Source of the DNA: Prevotella falsenii DSM 22864 = JCM 15124
Lineage (GTDB): Bacteria > Bacteroidota > Bacteroidia > Bacteroidales > Bacteroidaceae
Assembly (NCBI RefSeq): GCF_000613945.1
Contig: NZ_BAJY01000002.1
Location: forward strand, 1 to 64,000
Length of the DNA: 64,000 bases
Direction: 5' to 3'
The position numbers and the translations under genes were made by a program. This document shows, one piece after another, positions 8,896-17,774 of the stretch. The notes below the pieces were generated by a model. The model made no database searches. It was not told where the DNA came from and worked only from the letters and a program-made list of their open reading frames with translations. How positions within the stretch are numbered: position 1 is the first letter of the stretch; every line of letters begins with the position of its first letter.

Positions 8896-9003
8896 AAATA
8901 TACAATCTGCTTAACAGACAATATTGATGATGGTTCGGCAGGGGGTTATTTCAGCGAATGATTTTCTTTTCACAGCTGAAAGATAGTCTTTAAAGTATCG
9001 ATA

Positions 9004-9196
9004 ATTTTGTAAAGATAATTCTCTTAAAAAGTGATAAAAGCACTTTGGCGTTGCGAAACCGTAGGTTTTGCAACGCAAAACCTACGGTTTTACCGTGCAA
9101 AACAGCCGCTTTTGCATTGCAAAACAATAGGTTTTACAATGCATTGATAACGAGATAGTTACACAAGATGTATCGTTGCTAAAAATCTTTACATAT
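9004..9196 (+). repeat. Brick-array element, copy A (four 22-bp bricks)
   Basis: This copy has a leading end (ATTTTGTAAAGATAATTCTC, then AAAAAGTGAT), four 22-bp bricks at 9055-9076, 9077-9098, 9099-9120 and 9121-9142, and a trailing end finishing near AAAATCTTTACAT. Bricks follow the pattern AAAAC, 5 bases, GTTTT, 5 bases, GC. Bricks 1 and 2 face each other: AAACCGTAGGTTTTGC (9056-9071) is the exact reverse complement of 9075-9090 with a 3-base loop. The ends are weakly inverted (GTAAAGAT and ATCTTTAC). The remainder of the ribE-aspS gap (about 9197-9472) shows nothing I recognise. Confidence 0.85.
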
Positions 9197-9472
9197 TTTC
9201 CGTCTTTTCTCCGCTTATATAAGAAGGAATATTGCTGTATTTTGAGTTTTATCGGACGGCAAATAACAGCTTGTTTTAAATGTCTCTGCCTTTAATGCAA
9301 TTGTAGCATATCGAGTGCGTTGAGTGTGTCGTACTGAAGGTTCAGATAAGGTTACGCCTATTTTAAGTTTAGCAAACAGCAATATTTCCCTGACAGAATA
9401 GGGCGCAGATACCTTATAAAGAAAAAGCTGAATTTTCCTTATTGTGTTTTATCTGTTCTCGTTAAAAGTTTG

Positions 9473-9480
9473 TACCTTTG
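9473..9480 (+). promoter_or_regulatory. Probable -7 box of aspS
   Basis: TACCTTTG lies 31 bases before aspS. The -33 region is poor, so only the -7 element is supported. Confidence 0.5.
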
Positions 9481-9511
9481 CAGAAATAAACAATAAAAAA
9501 GTAGAGAAGAT

Positions 9512-11272
9512 ATGTATCGGACTAAGACTTGTGGTGAACTTCGCTTAACAGACGCAGGTAAGGAAGTGGTACTTGCGGGCTGGGTTCAACGCTCACGTAA
9601 AATGGGTGGTATGACCTTTGTCGATTTGCGCGACCGTTATGGTATTACACAACTTGTATTTAACGAAGCTGAAGATGCTGGTCTTTGCGATGAAGCTAAC
9701 AAATTGGGGCGCGAATATTGCATTCGTGTGAAAGGTATTGTAAGCGAACGTCAAAGTAAGAATAATAAGATAGCAACAGGCGATATAGAGATTATTGCCA
9801 AGGAACTGACGGTGCTGAGCAGCTCGCTCACCCCTCCATTCACGATAGAAGACAATACAGACGGTGGCGACGACCTCCGAATGAAATACAGATATTTGGA
9901 TTTGCGACGCCCTGCGGTGCGCAGCAACTTGGAATTGCGCCATAGAATGACAATTCTTATTCGTAACTTCCTCGACAATCTGAACTTCATCGAAGTTGAA
10001 ACACCTATTCTTATAGGTTCTACTCCTGAAGGAGCACGCGACTTTGTGGTGCCTTCTCGTATGAATCCGGGTCAGTTTTATGCACTTCCACAAAGTCCGC
10101 AAACACTGAAACAGCTACTGATGGTGGCTGGTTTCGACCGCTATTTCCAAATAGCAAAGTGTTTCCGTGACGAAGACTTGCGTGCCGACCGTCAGCCGGA
10201 GTTTACCCAAATCGACTGCGAAATGTCGTACGTGCATCAAGAAGACGTTCTTCAGGTGTTCGAAGATATGGCTCGCTATCTGTTCAAGGAAATCAGAGGA
10301 TTGGAACTTCCTGCTAAATTGGAACAGATGACGTGGCACGATGCCATGAAGCGTTATGGTTCTGACAAGCCTGATGTGCGTTTCGGAATGGAGTTTGTAG
10401 AACTTATGGACGATTTGAAAGGTACGAGCGAGTTCTCTGTATTCAACGAAGCAAACTACATTGGAGGTATCGTAGTGCCGAATTGCGCTGATTATAGCCG
10501 CAAGCAACTGAACGAACTTACCGATTTCGTGAAGCGTCCGCAAGTTGGTGCAAAGGGATTGGTTTATATCAAGTACGACGAGAACGGCGAAGCAAAAAGC
10601 TCTGTCGATAAGTTCTTTACACAAGAGCAGCTGCAAAAGGTAAAGGAAACAACGGGAGCAAACAATGGCGACCTTGTTCTGATACTTTCGGGCGACAATG
10701 TAAATAAAACAAGAGTTCAGCTGTGCTCGCTTCGTTTAGAGATGGGTAATCGTTTGGGCTTACGCGATAAGAATGTTTTCAAGTGCCTGTGGATAGTCGA
10801 TTTCCCACTCTTTGAATGGAGCGACGAAGAACAACGCCTCATGGCTACCCACCACCCATTCACTATGCCAAACCCGGAAGACTTGCATTTGCTCGACGAA
10901 CACCCCGAGCAAGTAAGAGCATTGGCTTACGATTTTGTATGCAATGGCATTGAAGTTGGTGGCGGTTCTATTCGTATTCACGACACTGAATTGCAGGAAA
11001 GAATGTTTGAAGTGCTTGGATTTACGAAGCAACAGGCAGAAGAGCAGTTTGGTTTCTTGATGAATGCTTTCCGCTACGGTGCTCCTCCTCACGCAGGTAT
11101 TGCATTCGGACTCGACCGATACGTAAGTATCATGGCAGGACTCGACACAATCCGCGATGTAATAGCGTTCCCTAAGAACAACAGCGGACGCGATGTGATG
11201 CTTGACGCGCCGTCGGTTATTGCACCAAAACAGCTCGATGAATTGCAGATAAAATTAGACTTGAAAGAGTGA
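9512..11272 (+). CDS. aspS: Aspartyl-tRNA synthetase
   Basis: This class II synthetase charges tRNA-Asp. The 586-residue product is the bacterial type, with an N-terminal OB-fold anticodon domain, the catalytic core and the bacterial GAD insertion. Motif 2 is [19 protein letters not shown] and motif 3 is [16 protein letters not shown]. The start at 9512 gives the expected [11 protein letters not shown]. It stands alone between the ribE region and a small winged-helix gene. Confidence 0.97.
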   Translation: MYRTKTCGELRLTDAGKEVVLAGWVQRSRKMGGMTFVDLRDRYGITQLVFNEAEDAGLCDEANKLGREYCIRVKGIVSERQSKNNKIATGDIEIIAKELTVLSSSLTPPFTIEDNTDGGDDLRMKYRYLDLRRPAVRSNLELRHRMTILIRNFLDNLNFIEVETPILIGSTPEGARDFVVPSRMNPGQFYALPQSPQTLKQLLMVAGFDRYFQIAKCFRDEDLRADRQPEFTQIDCEMSYVHQEDVLQVFEDMARYLFKEIRGLELPAKLEQMTWHDAMKRYGSDKPDVRFGMEFVELMDDLKGTSEFSVFNEANYIGGIVVPNCADYSRKQLNELTDFVKRPQVGAKGLVYIKYDENGEAKSSVDKFFTQEQLQKVKETTGANNGDLVLILSGDNVNKTRVQLCSLRLEMGNRLGLRDKNVFKCLWIVDFPLFEWSDEEQRLMATHHPFTMPNPEDLHLLDEHPEQVRALAYDFVCNGIEVGGGSIRIHDTELQERMFEVLGFTKQQAEEQFGFLMNAFRYGAPPHAGIAFGLDRYVSIMAGLDTIRDVIAFPKNNSGRDVMLDAPSVIAPKQLDELQIKLDLKE

Positions 11273-11373
11273 TATATGTTGATGTAAATCAATAAAACTC
11301 AACTCTTGGGTCGTTATGGCTTCGAAGTTGTTGTTTTTTTATCAATAAATTAGTTTCATTGAGATATTTAACG

Positions 11374-11381
11374 TATATTTG
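11374..11381 (+). promoter_or_regulatory. Probable -7 box of the small winged-helix gene
   Basis: TATATTTG lies about 60 bases before the start. The -33 box is not clear. Confidence 0.45.
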
Positions 11382-11437
11382 CAGCAAATAATAGCGTTTG
11401 TTATTATCTACTTCAGTAGTATTTAAATAAGTGATGA

Positions 11438-11725
11438 ATGATTATGGTAGAAAAGAAAGAAGTTGCTAAAGCGGCAACCAAACGGACAACAACAAAGAAA
11501 ACCAGTGCAAAGAAAGTTGCAGCGAAGGTAGATTTAAGCTCAGAAAATGTAGGCTTTAAAGCCGGCGATGTGTACAATGCACTTGCAGCAGATAACAAAG
11601 GACTTACTGTTTCTGAAATTGCAAAGGCAGCAAAAATCACCATTGAAGAGACTTATCTTGGTATAGGTTGGCTTCTAAAGGAAGGAAAAATAAATAGCGA
11701 AGACGACAAAATAGTCTTGGCTTAA
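11438..11725 (+). CDS. Small winged helix-turn-helix protein (DUF2582-like)
   Basis: The 95-residue product has a basic Lys/Ala/Thr-rich N-terminal tail (about residues 1-30) reminiscent of DNA-associated proteins. A winged-helix domain follows (about 35-95), containing VYNALAADNKGLTVSEIAKA and GIGWLLKEGKI. This matches my recollection of the DUF2582 family of Bacteroidetes, whose role is not established. A second in-frame ATG at 11444 would give MVEKKEVAK and is equally plausible. A terminator hairpin follows, with its T-tract touching the next gene. Confidence 0.8.
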   Translation: MIMVEKKEVAKAATKRTTTKKTSAKKVAAKVDLSSENVGFKAGDVYNALAADNKGLTVSEIAKAAKITIEETYLGIGWLLKEGKINSEDDKIVLA

Positions 11726-11747
11726 TAAGAGAAACAAAATTAAGAGG

Positions 11748-11780
11748 GGAGTCTGTATTTATGGTATAGACTCCTTTTTT
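11748..11780 (+). terminator. Terminator or attenuator abutting the next start codon
   Basis: GGAGTCT (11748-11754) pairs with AGACTCC (11768-11774), followed directly by TTTTTT (11775-11780) and then the ATG of the next gene at 11781. A transcript crossing it would hold the next start codon right beside the stem. Confidence 0.75.
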
Positions 11781-12110
11781 ATGCGATACGAGAAAGAAAT
11801 ATTGTTGTTGTTGATAGAAGCTGGCGAGAAAGGATTGTCAGTTGGTAAGATTTCGCGCCATATATTCAACACGCACAATTCGTTCTTTCTGCCTTTAGAC
11901 GTTGAAGAAGTGCACCAAGAAGTGCAGCAAAGCCTCATAAAGATGAGCAGACGCACAGACTCTATGTTGGGAAAAGTAAAGAAAGGAGTTTATTGTATTA
12001 ATACTGAAAACCAACAAATTAAACAGTTGAGGTTAAAATTCTTGGACGAACAGAATGAAACAAAGGAAGTAAAACCTCAAGCCGACCCAAGTTTGAATTT
12101 GTTCGAGTAA
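11781..12110 (+). CDS. Conserved hypothetical protein, possibly winged-helix
   Basis: I do not recognise this 109-residue protein. Its first half (LLLLIEAGEKGLSVGKISRHIFN) reads like a helix-turn-helix of the winged type, followed by a charged C-terminal tail. There is no other usable ATG in frame until about residue 76, and the upstream frame closes at 11712 without a better start. The start is therefore accepted although a terminator T-tract leaves no room for a normal 5' leader. It may be translated from read-through of the DUF2582-like gene. Confidence 0.6.
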   Translation: MRYEKEILLLLIEAGEKGLSVGKISRHIFNTHNSFFLPLDVEEVHQEVQQSLIKMSRRTDSMLGKVKKGVYCINTENQQIKQLRLKFLDEQNETKEVKPQADPSLNLFE

Positions 12111-12131
12111 GGTAGAAAGATAAATATAAAG

Positions 12132-12163
12132 CTTGTCTTTTCAAATATTTATTTGTATATTTG
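12132..12163 (+). promoter_or_regulatory. Promoter of manC
   Basis: CTTG (12132-12135), a 20-bp spacer and TATATTTG (12156-12163) lie 40 bases before manC. Confidence 0.65.
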
Positions 12164-12203
12164 CACTTATTCTATTTACAAATAAGCTAAGCCTAAAGAA
12201 GTT

Positions 12204-13271
12204 ATGATACATACAAACAACCATCTTGTGATAATGGCAGGAGGAGTCGGCAGCCGATTCTGGCCTATGAGTACGATTGATAAGCCCAAACAGTTCATCG
12301 ATGTGTTGGGTGTCGGCAGGTCGTTAATGCAACTTACATACGACCGTTTGAAAGGTATCACGAAGCCTGAAAACGTTTGGGTGGTTACGAACGAAAAATA
12401 TTGCGAGCTGGTTCACGAACAATTGCCCGACATTCCTGTTGGTAACATCTTGAGCGAGCCGTGCAGAAGGAACACAGCACCTTGCATAGCATACGTTAGT
12501 TGGCGCATAAAGAAGTCCGACCCTAAAGCAAACATCATCGTAACTCCAAGCGACCATATCGTAACCAATCAAGATGAGTTCCGTCGTGTTGTAACAAATT
12601 GCTTGAAGTTTACCTCTGAAACCGATGCTATCGTTACGTTGGGAATGAAGCCTTCGCGCCCTGAAACGGGGTACGGATATATACAAGCCGATTTAACAGC
12701 ACCTTCTGTACGCAACAAGGAGATATTCCGCGTAGACCAATTCCGCGAAAAACCCGATGTAGAAACGGCAAAGAAGTACATCAGTATGAATAATTTCTTT
12801 TGGAACGCAGGTATCTTCATCTGGAATGTATCTACCATCGTGAACGCTTTCCGTATATACCAACCCGGCATTGCCCGTATCTTTGAACGTATTTTTGATG
12901 TGTTAGGCACTTCCGAAGAACAGAAATACATTGATGAGGTTTATCCGGAATGCGAGGGAATATCGGTCGATTACGCTATTATGGAGAAGGCTGAAGAAAT
13001 CTTTGTTTGCCCTGCCGACTTCGGTTGGAGCGACCTTGGCACATGGGGTTCGCTGCACTTGCAGTCTCAGCACGACCTTTACGGCAACGCAGTGATAGGC
13101 GATAACATACAAATGTATGATAGTAAGAACTGCATAGTCCACGCAACCGATGCAAAAAAGGTTGTAGTTCAAGGTCTTGAAGGCTATATCGTAGCCGAAA
13201 AAGATGGCATGTTGCTTATCTGCAAACTTGACGAGGAGCAGCGTATAAAGCAATTTTCAGAAAACGATTGA
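12204..13271 (+). CDS. manC: Mannose-1-phosphate guanylyltransferase
   Basis: This enzyme makes GDP-mannose from mannose-1-phosphate and GTP. The 355-residue product has the nucleotidyltransferase signature MAGGVGSRFWPMS plus DKPKQF near residue 30, and FREKPD near 180. It is the single-domain form, without the C-terminal isomerase of bifunctional ManC. It precedes gmd by 54 bases, so the pair would feed GDP-4-keto-6-deoxymannose into cell-surface glycans. Confidence 0.92.
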   Translation: MIHTNNHLVIMAGGVGSRFWPMSTIDKPKQFIDVLGVGRSLMQLTYDRLKGITKPENVWVVTNEKYCELVHEQLPDIPVGNILSEPCRRNTAPCIAYVSWRIKKSDPKANIIVTPSDHIVTNQDEFRRVVTNCLKFTSETDAIVTLGMKPSRPETGYGYIQADLTAPSVRNKEIFRVDQFREKPDVETAKKYISMNNFFWNAGIFIWNVSTIVNAFRIYQPGIARIFERIFDVLGTSEEQKYIDEVYPECEGISVDYAIMEKAEEIFVCPADFGWSDLGTWGSLHLQSQHDLYGNAVIGDNIQMYDSKNCIVHATDAKKVVVQGLEGYIVAEKDGMLLICKLDEEQRIKQFSEND

Positions 13272-13325
13272 TGAATTAAAATAAACTTCTTAAATAGCCG
13301 TTTAAAGTTTAAAACGGAATAATAA

Positions 13326-14410
13326 ATGAGTAAGAATATAGCATTAATAACAGGAATTACGGGTCAAGACGGAAGCTACTTGGCAGAATTTTTGATAGAA
13401 AAAGGTTATGAAGTACACGGACTGTTGCGCCGTAGTTCTTCTTTTAATACGGGACGCATTGAGCATTTGTATTTAGACGAATGGGTTCGCGATATGAAGA
13501 AAGACCGTTTGATTAATCTGCATTGGGCAGATATGACCGATTCGTCTTCTTTAATCCGTATTATTGGCGAAGTAAAGCTACCGAAATCTACAACCTTGCA
13601 GCACAAAGCCATGTTAAAGTCAGCTTTGATGTGCCCGAATATACAGCCGATACCGATGCGGTTGGCGTACTCCGGCTCTTGGAAGCCGTACGTATTTGTG
13701 GCTTGGAAAAGGTTTGTAAGATTTATCAGGCATCAACTTCAGAACTGTTTGGTAAGGTTCAGGAAGTTCCACAGAAAGAAACAACACCTTTCTATCCGCG
13801 TTCTCCATACGCTGTTGCAAAGCTCTATGGCTACTGGATAATGAAAAACTATCGCGAATCGTACGGAATGTACTGTTGCAACGGTATTCTTTTCAACCAT
13901 GAAAGCGAACGCCGTGGCGAGAATTTCGTTACGCGCAAAATCACTTTAGCAGCTTCTCGCATTGCTCAAGGTATGCAAGATAAACTTTATCTTGGCAATC
14001 TTAGCGCACAACGCGACTGGGGATACGCTAAGGATTATGTTGAATGTATGTGGCTAATACTGCAGCAAGACGAGCCGGACGACTTCGTTATCGCTACCGG
14101 AGAGATGTACACGGTGCGTGCTTTCTGCATGGCTGCGTTTAAAGAAGTTGGTATAGAACTTGAATGGAGAGGCGAAGGCATCGACGAAAAAGGATATAAC
14201 AAAGCCACTGGCGAAGCGATTGTGGAGGTAGACCCTAAATATTTCCGTCCTGCCGAAGTGGAACAACTGCTTGGCGACCCTACGAAAGCAAGAACAAAGT
14301 TGGGTTGGAACCCTCGCAAAACCACCTTTGAACAGTTGGTTAAGATAATGGTTGAACACGATATGAAGTTCGTTAAGAAACTATATCTAAAGGCACAGTT
14401 GCCTGAATAA
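13326..14410 (+). pseudogene. gmd: GDP-mannose 4,6-dehydratase, frameshifted
   Basis: The enzyme converts GDP-mannose to GDP-4-keto-6-deoxymannose. The 5' part encodes the Rossmann start ([18 protein letters not shown]) and runs normally to GEVK. Family sequence ([17 protein letters not shown]) then resumes one frame back. The break is at about 13578-13580, where AAG CT ACC should read AAG CCT ACC, so one C appears to be missing. Restoring it gives about 361 residues, the normal length. Downstream blocks such as [16 protein letters not shown] are intact. No fcl (GDP-fucose synthase) follows. Either a real mutation or a sequence error is possible; error seems likelier given the same pattern in other genes. 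Confidence 0.85.
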
Positions 14411-14437
14411 ATGGAAAATAGATGATAAAGACATATT

Positions 14438-14472
14438 AGGTGGTTTTCGTTTCTAATGAAAATCACCTTTTA
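14438..14472 (+). terminator. Terminator after gmd
   Basis: AGGTGGTTTTC (14438-14448) pairs with GAAAATCACCT (14458-14468), with one G-U pair, followed by T-rich sequence. Confidence 0.75.
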
Positions 14473-14692
14473 TTAATTCAAGTTCGGTATAGGAAAATTC
14501 TTAAAAAGTTGAAGCATGAAATATTTTTTGGTAACTTTATATGCGATAATCAAATCCATATCCGTCGTTTTCAACACTTCAAATCATTTCGTTTCATAGT
14601 ATATATGGAGTTCGACAGAAAGTTATGGGTGAAGGAACGATTTTCTTGTTGTTGCTTAAGCGAAATACCAAAAAATAGCTTTACTTTTGTAA

Positions 14693-14752
14693 AAACAATT
14701 CCGTTAAAAAGCGATAACTGCGATTTGACGTTGCGAAAGTGTAGGTTTTGCT
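14693..14752 (+). repeat. Brick-array element, copy B (truncated leading end)
   Basis: Only the leading end (CTTTTGTAAAAACAATTC, GTTAAAAAGCGATAACTG) and about one brick (GAAAGTGTAGGTTTTGC) are present. It ends 26 bases before the secreted esterase start at 14779, so it probably forms part of that gene's 5' region. The rest of 14473-14692 shows no recognised feature. Confidence 0.65.
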
Positions 14753-14778
14753 TACCAAAACATATAAATAGCATTTCA

Positions 14779-15801
14779 ATGAAGTTACTTTTTGCTTTAT
14801 TTCTTGCCCTTATTTCGGCATCAACGTTTGGACAAAACTATCCTAAACCGGTAGCTTTGAATGCACAACACCATTTTAAGGCAACAGTTCCAAAGGGTAA
14901 TTACAGTGGAATAACATGGCTGGGAGGTAACCGTTATGCAGTTGTTTCCGATAAAACAGAGCGCAGTGGCTTTTATATTTTCACGTTAGATATAGATTTA
15001 AACACAGGTGATATTAAGCAAGTGGTGTCTGATGGTTTCTTTGGTTCGCTTGCGTCAAATGCCGATGAAGAAGGTATTGCCTTTCATTCGGATAGAAATA
15101 GCCTCTTTATAGCACATGAAGCCGACAATACAATTTATGAATACGATTTGTCGGGCAACCTTACAGGAAAGGCATTGGTTGTACCGGCTGCTTTTCGTAA
15201 TGCTTCGCACATCTATGGATTGGAGTCCTTAACCTACAATGCTGCTACACATTTGTTTTGGACTACTACCGAATCTACATTGGAAACCGATGGCAAACAG
15301 GCAGCACCCATGCAGTTGTTGGAAAACCGTTTGCGGCTTCAAGCTTTCGACGAAAGCCTCCAACCCGTAGCGCAATATGCTTACAAAATGGATAAAAGCA
15401 CTGTGAACAAGCCTGCAATGAACTATGCCATGGGAGTTGCCGATATGGTTGCATTAGATAATGGCATGCTTCTTGTTTTGGAAAGAGAACTTTATGTTGC
15501 ACCGAAGAAGCTTGGTTCGTTTGTTAAAAACAAACTTTACAGTGTCGATACCAACACGGCGCAGCAAATAGACAGCGACAATCCGCTCACAGACGCAAGT
15601 CCCTATATGCAGAAACAGCTGCTTGCAGAATGGAAAACATCATTAACCTTGTTTCGTCAGGACTTCGCCAACTACGAAGGAATGTGCCTTGGACCTAAGC
15701 TGAACGATGGTTCGCAAGTTCTAATCCTGTGTGCCGACAGTCAAAATCAGTATGGAGGCATACTGCGCGATTGGTTTCGCACAATCGTTTTCCGTTACTA
15801 A
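14779..15801 (+). CDS. Secreted esterase-like protein of the phytase family
   Basis: The frame is open from 14440, but the upstream part overlaps a dispersed repeat. The ATG at 14779 gives a clean signal peptide (MKLLFALFLALISASTFGQ), so 340 residues are predicted. The mature part resembles the esterase-like phytase domain: YSGITWLGGNRYAVVSDK, DEEGIAFHSDRNSLFIAHEADN and a YGLESLTYN block, all reminiscent of a beta-propeller. The substrate is not known. It is probably periplasmic or exported. It converges with the sigma factor gene, 19 bases away. Confidence 0.75.
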   Translation: MKLLFALFLALISASTFGQNYPKPVALNAQHHFKATVPKGNYSGITWLGGNRYAVVSDKTERSGFYIFTLDIDLNTGDIKQVVSDGFFGSLASNADEEGIAFHSDRNSLFIAHEADNTIYEYDLSGNLTGKALVVPAAFRNASHIYGLESLTYNAATHLFWTTTESTLETDGKQAAPMQLLENRLRLQAFDESLQPVAQYAYKMDKSTVNKPAMNYAMGVADMVALDNGMLLVLERELYVAPKKLGSFVKNKLYSVDTNTAQQIDSDNPLTDASPYMQKQLLAEWKTSLTLFRQDFANYEGMCLGPKLNDGSQVLILCADSQNQYGGILRDWFRTIVFRY

Positions 15802-15820
15802 TGCCTTCCATCTGATACCT

Positions 15821-16510
15821 TTATTTCAGCCGTTTTTGTAGTTTGCGCAATGCCTTGTTGCGTATTTGGCGCACACGTTCACGCTTTATTCCCATTTCTT
15901 TGGCTATCTCTTCCATAGTATAACGTTGGCCATTCTGCAGTCCGTAGATAAGCGTGATGACTTTCTGCTGCCTTTCGTCCAGTACGTCCATGCCTTTTGA
16001 AATTTCGGCAGCAATAATCCGGCGTGTTAAATCCTCGTCGGCTTGTGGCGAGTTCTTGTTTTCCAAGACACTTTGCAAGGTGAAGTTGCCGTTGCTGCCA
16101 ACAGGTACGGGCTGGTCGATAGATAGCGTGCGGGCTTTCCGACTGCGTTGCTTTTCTTCCCCGACATTCTGTACCTTATAGGTATCGAGCTGTTCTCTTA
16201 TCGCTTCTTCCATTGCTTTGCGTATGTAGGTAGCAGCAAACTTGACGAACCGTGTACCTTTTGTACCGTCAAACTTCTGTGCTGCGTGCATCATACCAAT
16301 ATTTCCTTCGCTTATCAGGTCGTCTTCGCCAAGCCCGCGATTTCTGTATTGGTGAGCCAATGATACGACAAACTTCAGGTTAGCTTTCGTTAGTGCCTCC
16401 AAAGCCTTTGCATCTCCAAGTTTAATCTTGGCTGCAAGTTCGCGCTCTTCAGCATCGGTAAGTAGTTGCTGATTGGCAATTTCTTCTATGTATTTACTGT
16501 TTGTAGCCAT
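15821..16510 (-). CDS. RNA polymerase sigma-70 family factor (small, non-primary)
   Basis: The 229-residue protein has sigma region 2 (LKFVVSLAHQYRNRGLGEDD, then ISEGNIGMMHAAQKFD), region 3 and region 4 with its HTH (YTMEEIAKEMGIKRERVRQI). It is shorter than the primary Bacteroidetes sigma factor (about 286 residues) and its N-terminus differs, so I read it as a paralogous group 2/3 factor. It is the last gene of a minus-strand run with glnS and a TPR gene. Target promoters cannot be read from this window. Confidence 0.85.
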   Translation of the reverse strand: MATNSKYIEEIANQQLLTDAEERELAAKIKLGDAKALEALTKANLKFVVSLAHQYRNRGLGEDDLISEGNIGMMHAAQKFDGTKGTRFVKFAATYIRKAMEEAIREQLDTYKVQNVGEEKQRSRKARTLSIDQPVPVGSNGNFTLQSVLENKNSPQADEDLTRRIIAAEISKGMDVLDERQQKVITLIYGLQNGQRYTMEEIAKEMGIKRERVRQIRNKALRKLQKRLK

Positions 16511-16539
16511 AATATCTAATGTTTAGTGTTATTCTATTA

Positions 16540-17769
16540 TTAAAATGGTAGCGTGTTGTTGCTTGCCTTTCCTTTTCTCGGTGTAGGTTTAAGCAGTGGA
16601 TATGCCTCCGGTTTGCTGTCTTCGGGATATAAATCGGCCAGTAAATCTTTTGTTTCTACCAAGTTCTTCTTGATGGCAACGTCTAAAATTCTGTTGTATT
16701 CGTCCATCAATCCAAGTTCGTAACAGCATCGTGCATAATGCGCATAGCCTATGTTCCAGTCCTCTGATACTCTTTGCAGATTAGCAGAAAACAGCTTATA
16801 GGCATCGCTCATATAGCCGTTACCCATCAGCGAAATAGCCATTTGTATGTATGTTTCCTCTTTTGCTTCTGAGTTTTCAATTGCTTTTTCGAAGTACTTA
16901 AACGCCTCTTCTATCTTCTTTTGGTTCAAATAAATATCTGCAATCGTAATGTTCACGAAGTTTTGCCTTGCTCCGACAGTAACTTTCTGAAAGCGTTTGT
17001 AATAGTTTATCGCTTCATCACCGTTGCCGATGCTGTATAAGGCATTGGCTTTGTTTACGAGAGCGTCTTCGTCTTCGGGGTCGATAGCCAAGGCATATTC
17101 GCTCGCCGTGATAGATTTGTTGTATTCGCCACGAACGAAATGGCATTCAGCCAATTCGTTCCAATAAGTAGTAGAGTAGGGGTTGCTGTCGATTAGCTCG
17201 TTCAGCACATCTTCGCTTTCATTGCTTTTCCCCGTCCATAAAAGTATCTTTGCTTTTAGTTCCTTGTAGTCTTTCGCTTCTGTATCTTCATATTGGCTTA
17301 GCCATTTTTGCGCAAGTTCTGCTAAACCGTAGTCGTAAAAGAGCGAAGCAACATCGAAAATATAGTCTTGTTGTTCGTCTGCTGCAATTTCGTCGAAGTG
17401 TTCCGAAAGATACTTGTTGGCTTCTTCGTGCTTGTTCTGCATCATCATTATCTCTGCAATCAGATAATAATAGTCTAAATCTGTTTTGTCTATAATCTCC
17501 TCTGCAAGCAGTTCAGCCTTTACAGGGTCTTTGTCTACAAACAGTGCAGTGCGTGCCAAAAAGCAAAGAGGGGCAGTAGCACCCGGAAAAACATTTACTG
17601 CGTATGTTGCTGCTGCCCTTGCTTCTTCCTCCTTACCTATTATATGATAATACTCGGCAATATCGGCAAGATTCTCAGAGTCGAGGAAACTGCCGGCATT
17701 CTGCTTACATAACTCTTCGTATTCGTGAAGAATATGTTGGAATTTATTGCTTTTAAAATATTCGTTCAA
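16540..17769 (-). CDS. Tetratricopeptide repeat protein
   Basis: The 409-residue protein consists mostly of TPR helical pairs, for example ALAIDPEDEDALVNKANALY and YLNQKKIEEAFKYFEKAI. It has no signal peptide or membrane segment, so it is probably a cytoplasmic scaffold; no partner is evident. Its start is 5 bases after the glnS stop, implying translational coupling. The sigma factor gene follows after 29 bases. Confidence 0.8.
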   Translation of the reverse strand: MNEYFKSNKFQHILHEYEELCKQNAGSFLDSENLADIAEYYHIIGKEEEARAAATYAVNVFPGATAPLCFLARTALFVDKDPVKAELLAEEIIDKTDLDYYYLIAEIMMMQNKHEEANKYLSEHFDEIAADEQQDYIFDVASLFYDYGLAELAQKWLSQYEDTEAKDYKELKAKILLWTGKSNESEDVLNELIDSNPYSTTYWNELAECHFVRGEYNKSITASEYALAIDPEDEDALVNKANALYSIGNGDEAINYYKRFQKVTVGARQNFVNITIADIYLNQKKIEEAFKYFEKAIENSEAKEETYIQMAISLMGNGYMSDAYKLFSANLQRVSEDWNIGYAHYARCCYELGLMDEYNRILDVAIKKNLVETKDLLADLYPEDSKPEAYPLLKPTPRKGKASNNTLPF

Positions 17770-17774
17770 TCGTT

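Noticed and set aside
9004-9196. CRISPR array suspected from regular spacing
   Set aside because: The 22-bp units are contiguous and degenerate, without constant repeats separated by unique spacers, and no cas genes are present.
13570-13590. Programmed ribosomal frameshifting in gmd and the other split genes
   Set aside because: There is no slippery heptamer or shared stimulatory structure at the breaks, and these families do not use frameshifting. Base loss explains nearly all of them.
14440-14778. N-terminal extension of the secreted esterase
   Set aside because: The extra residues overlap the gmd terminator and a dispersed repeat, and would place the signal peptide in the middle of the protein.
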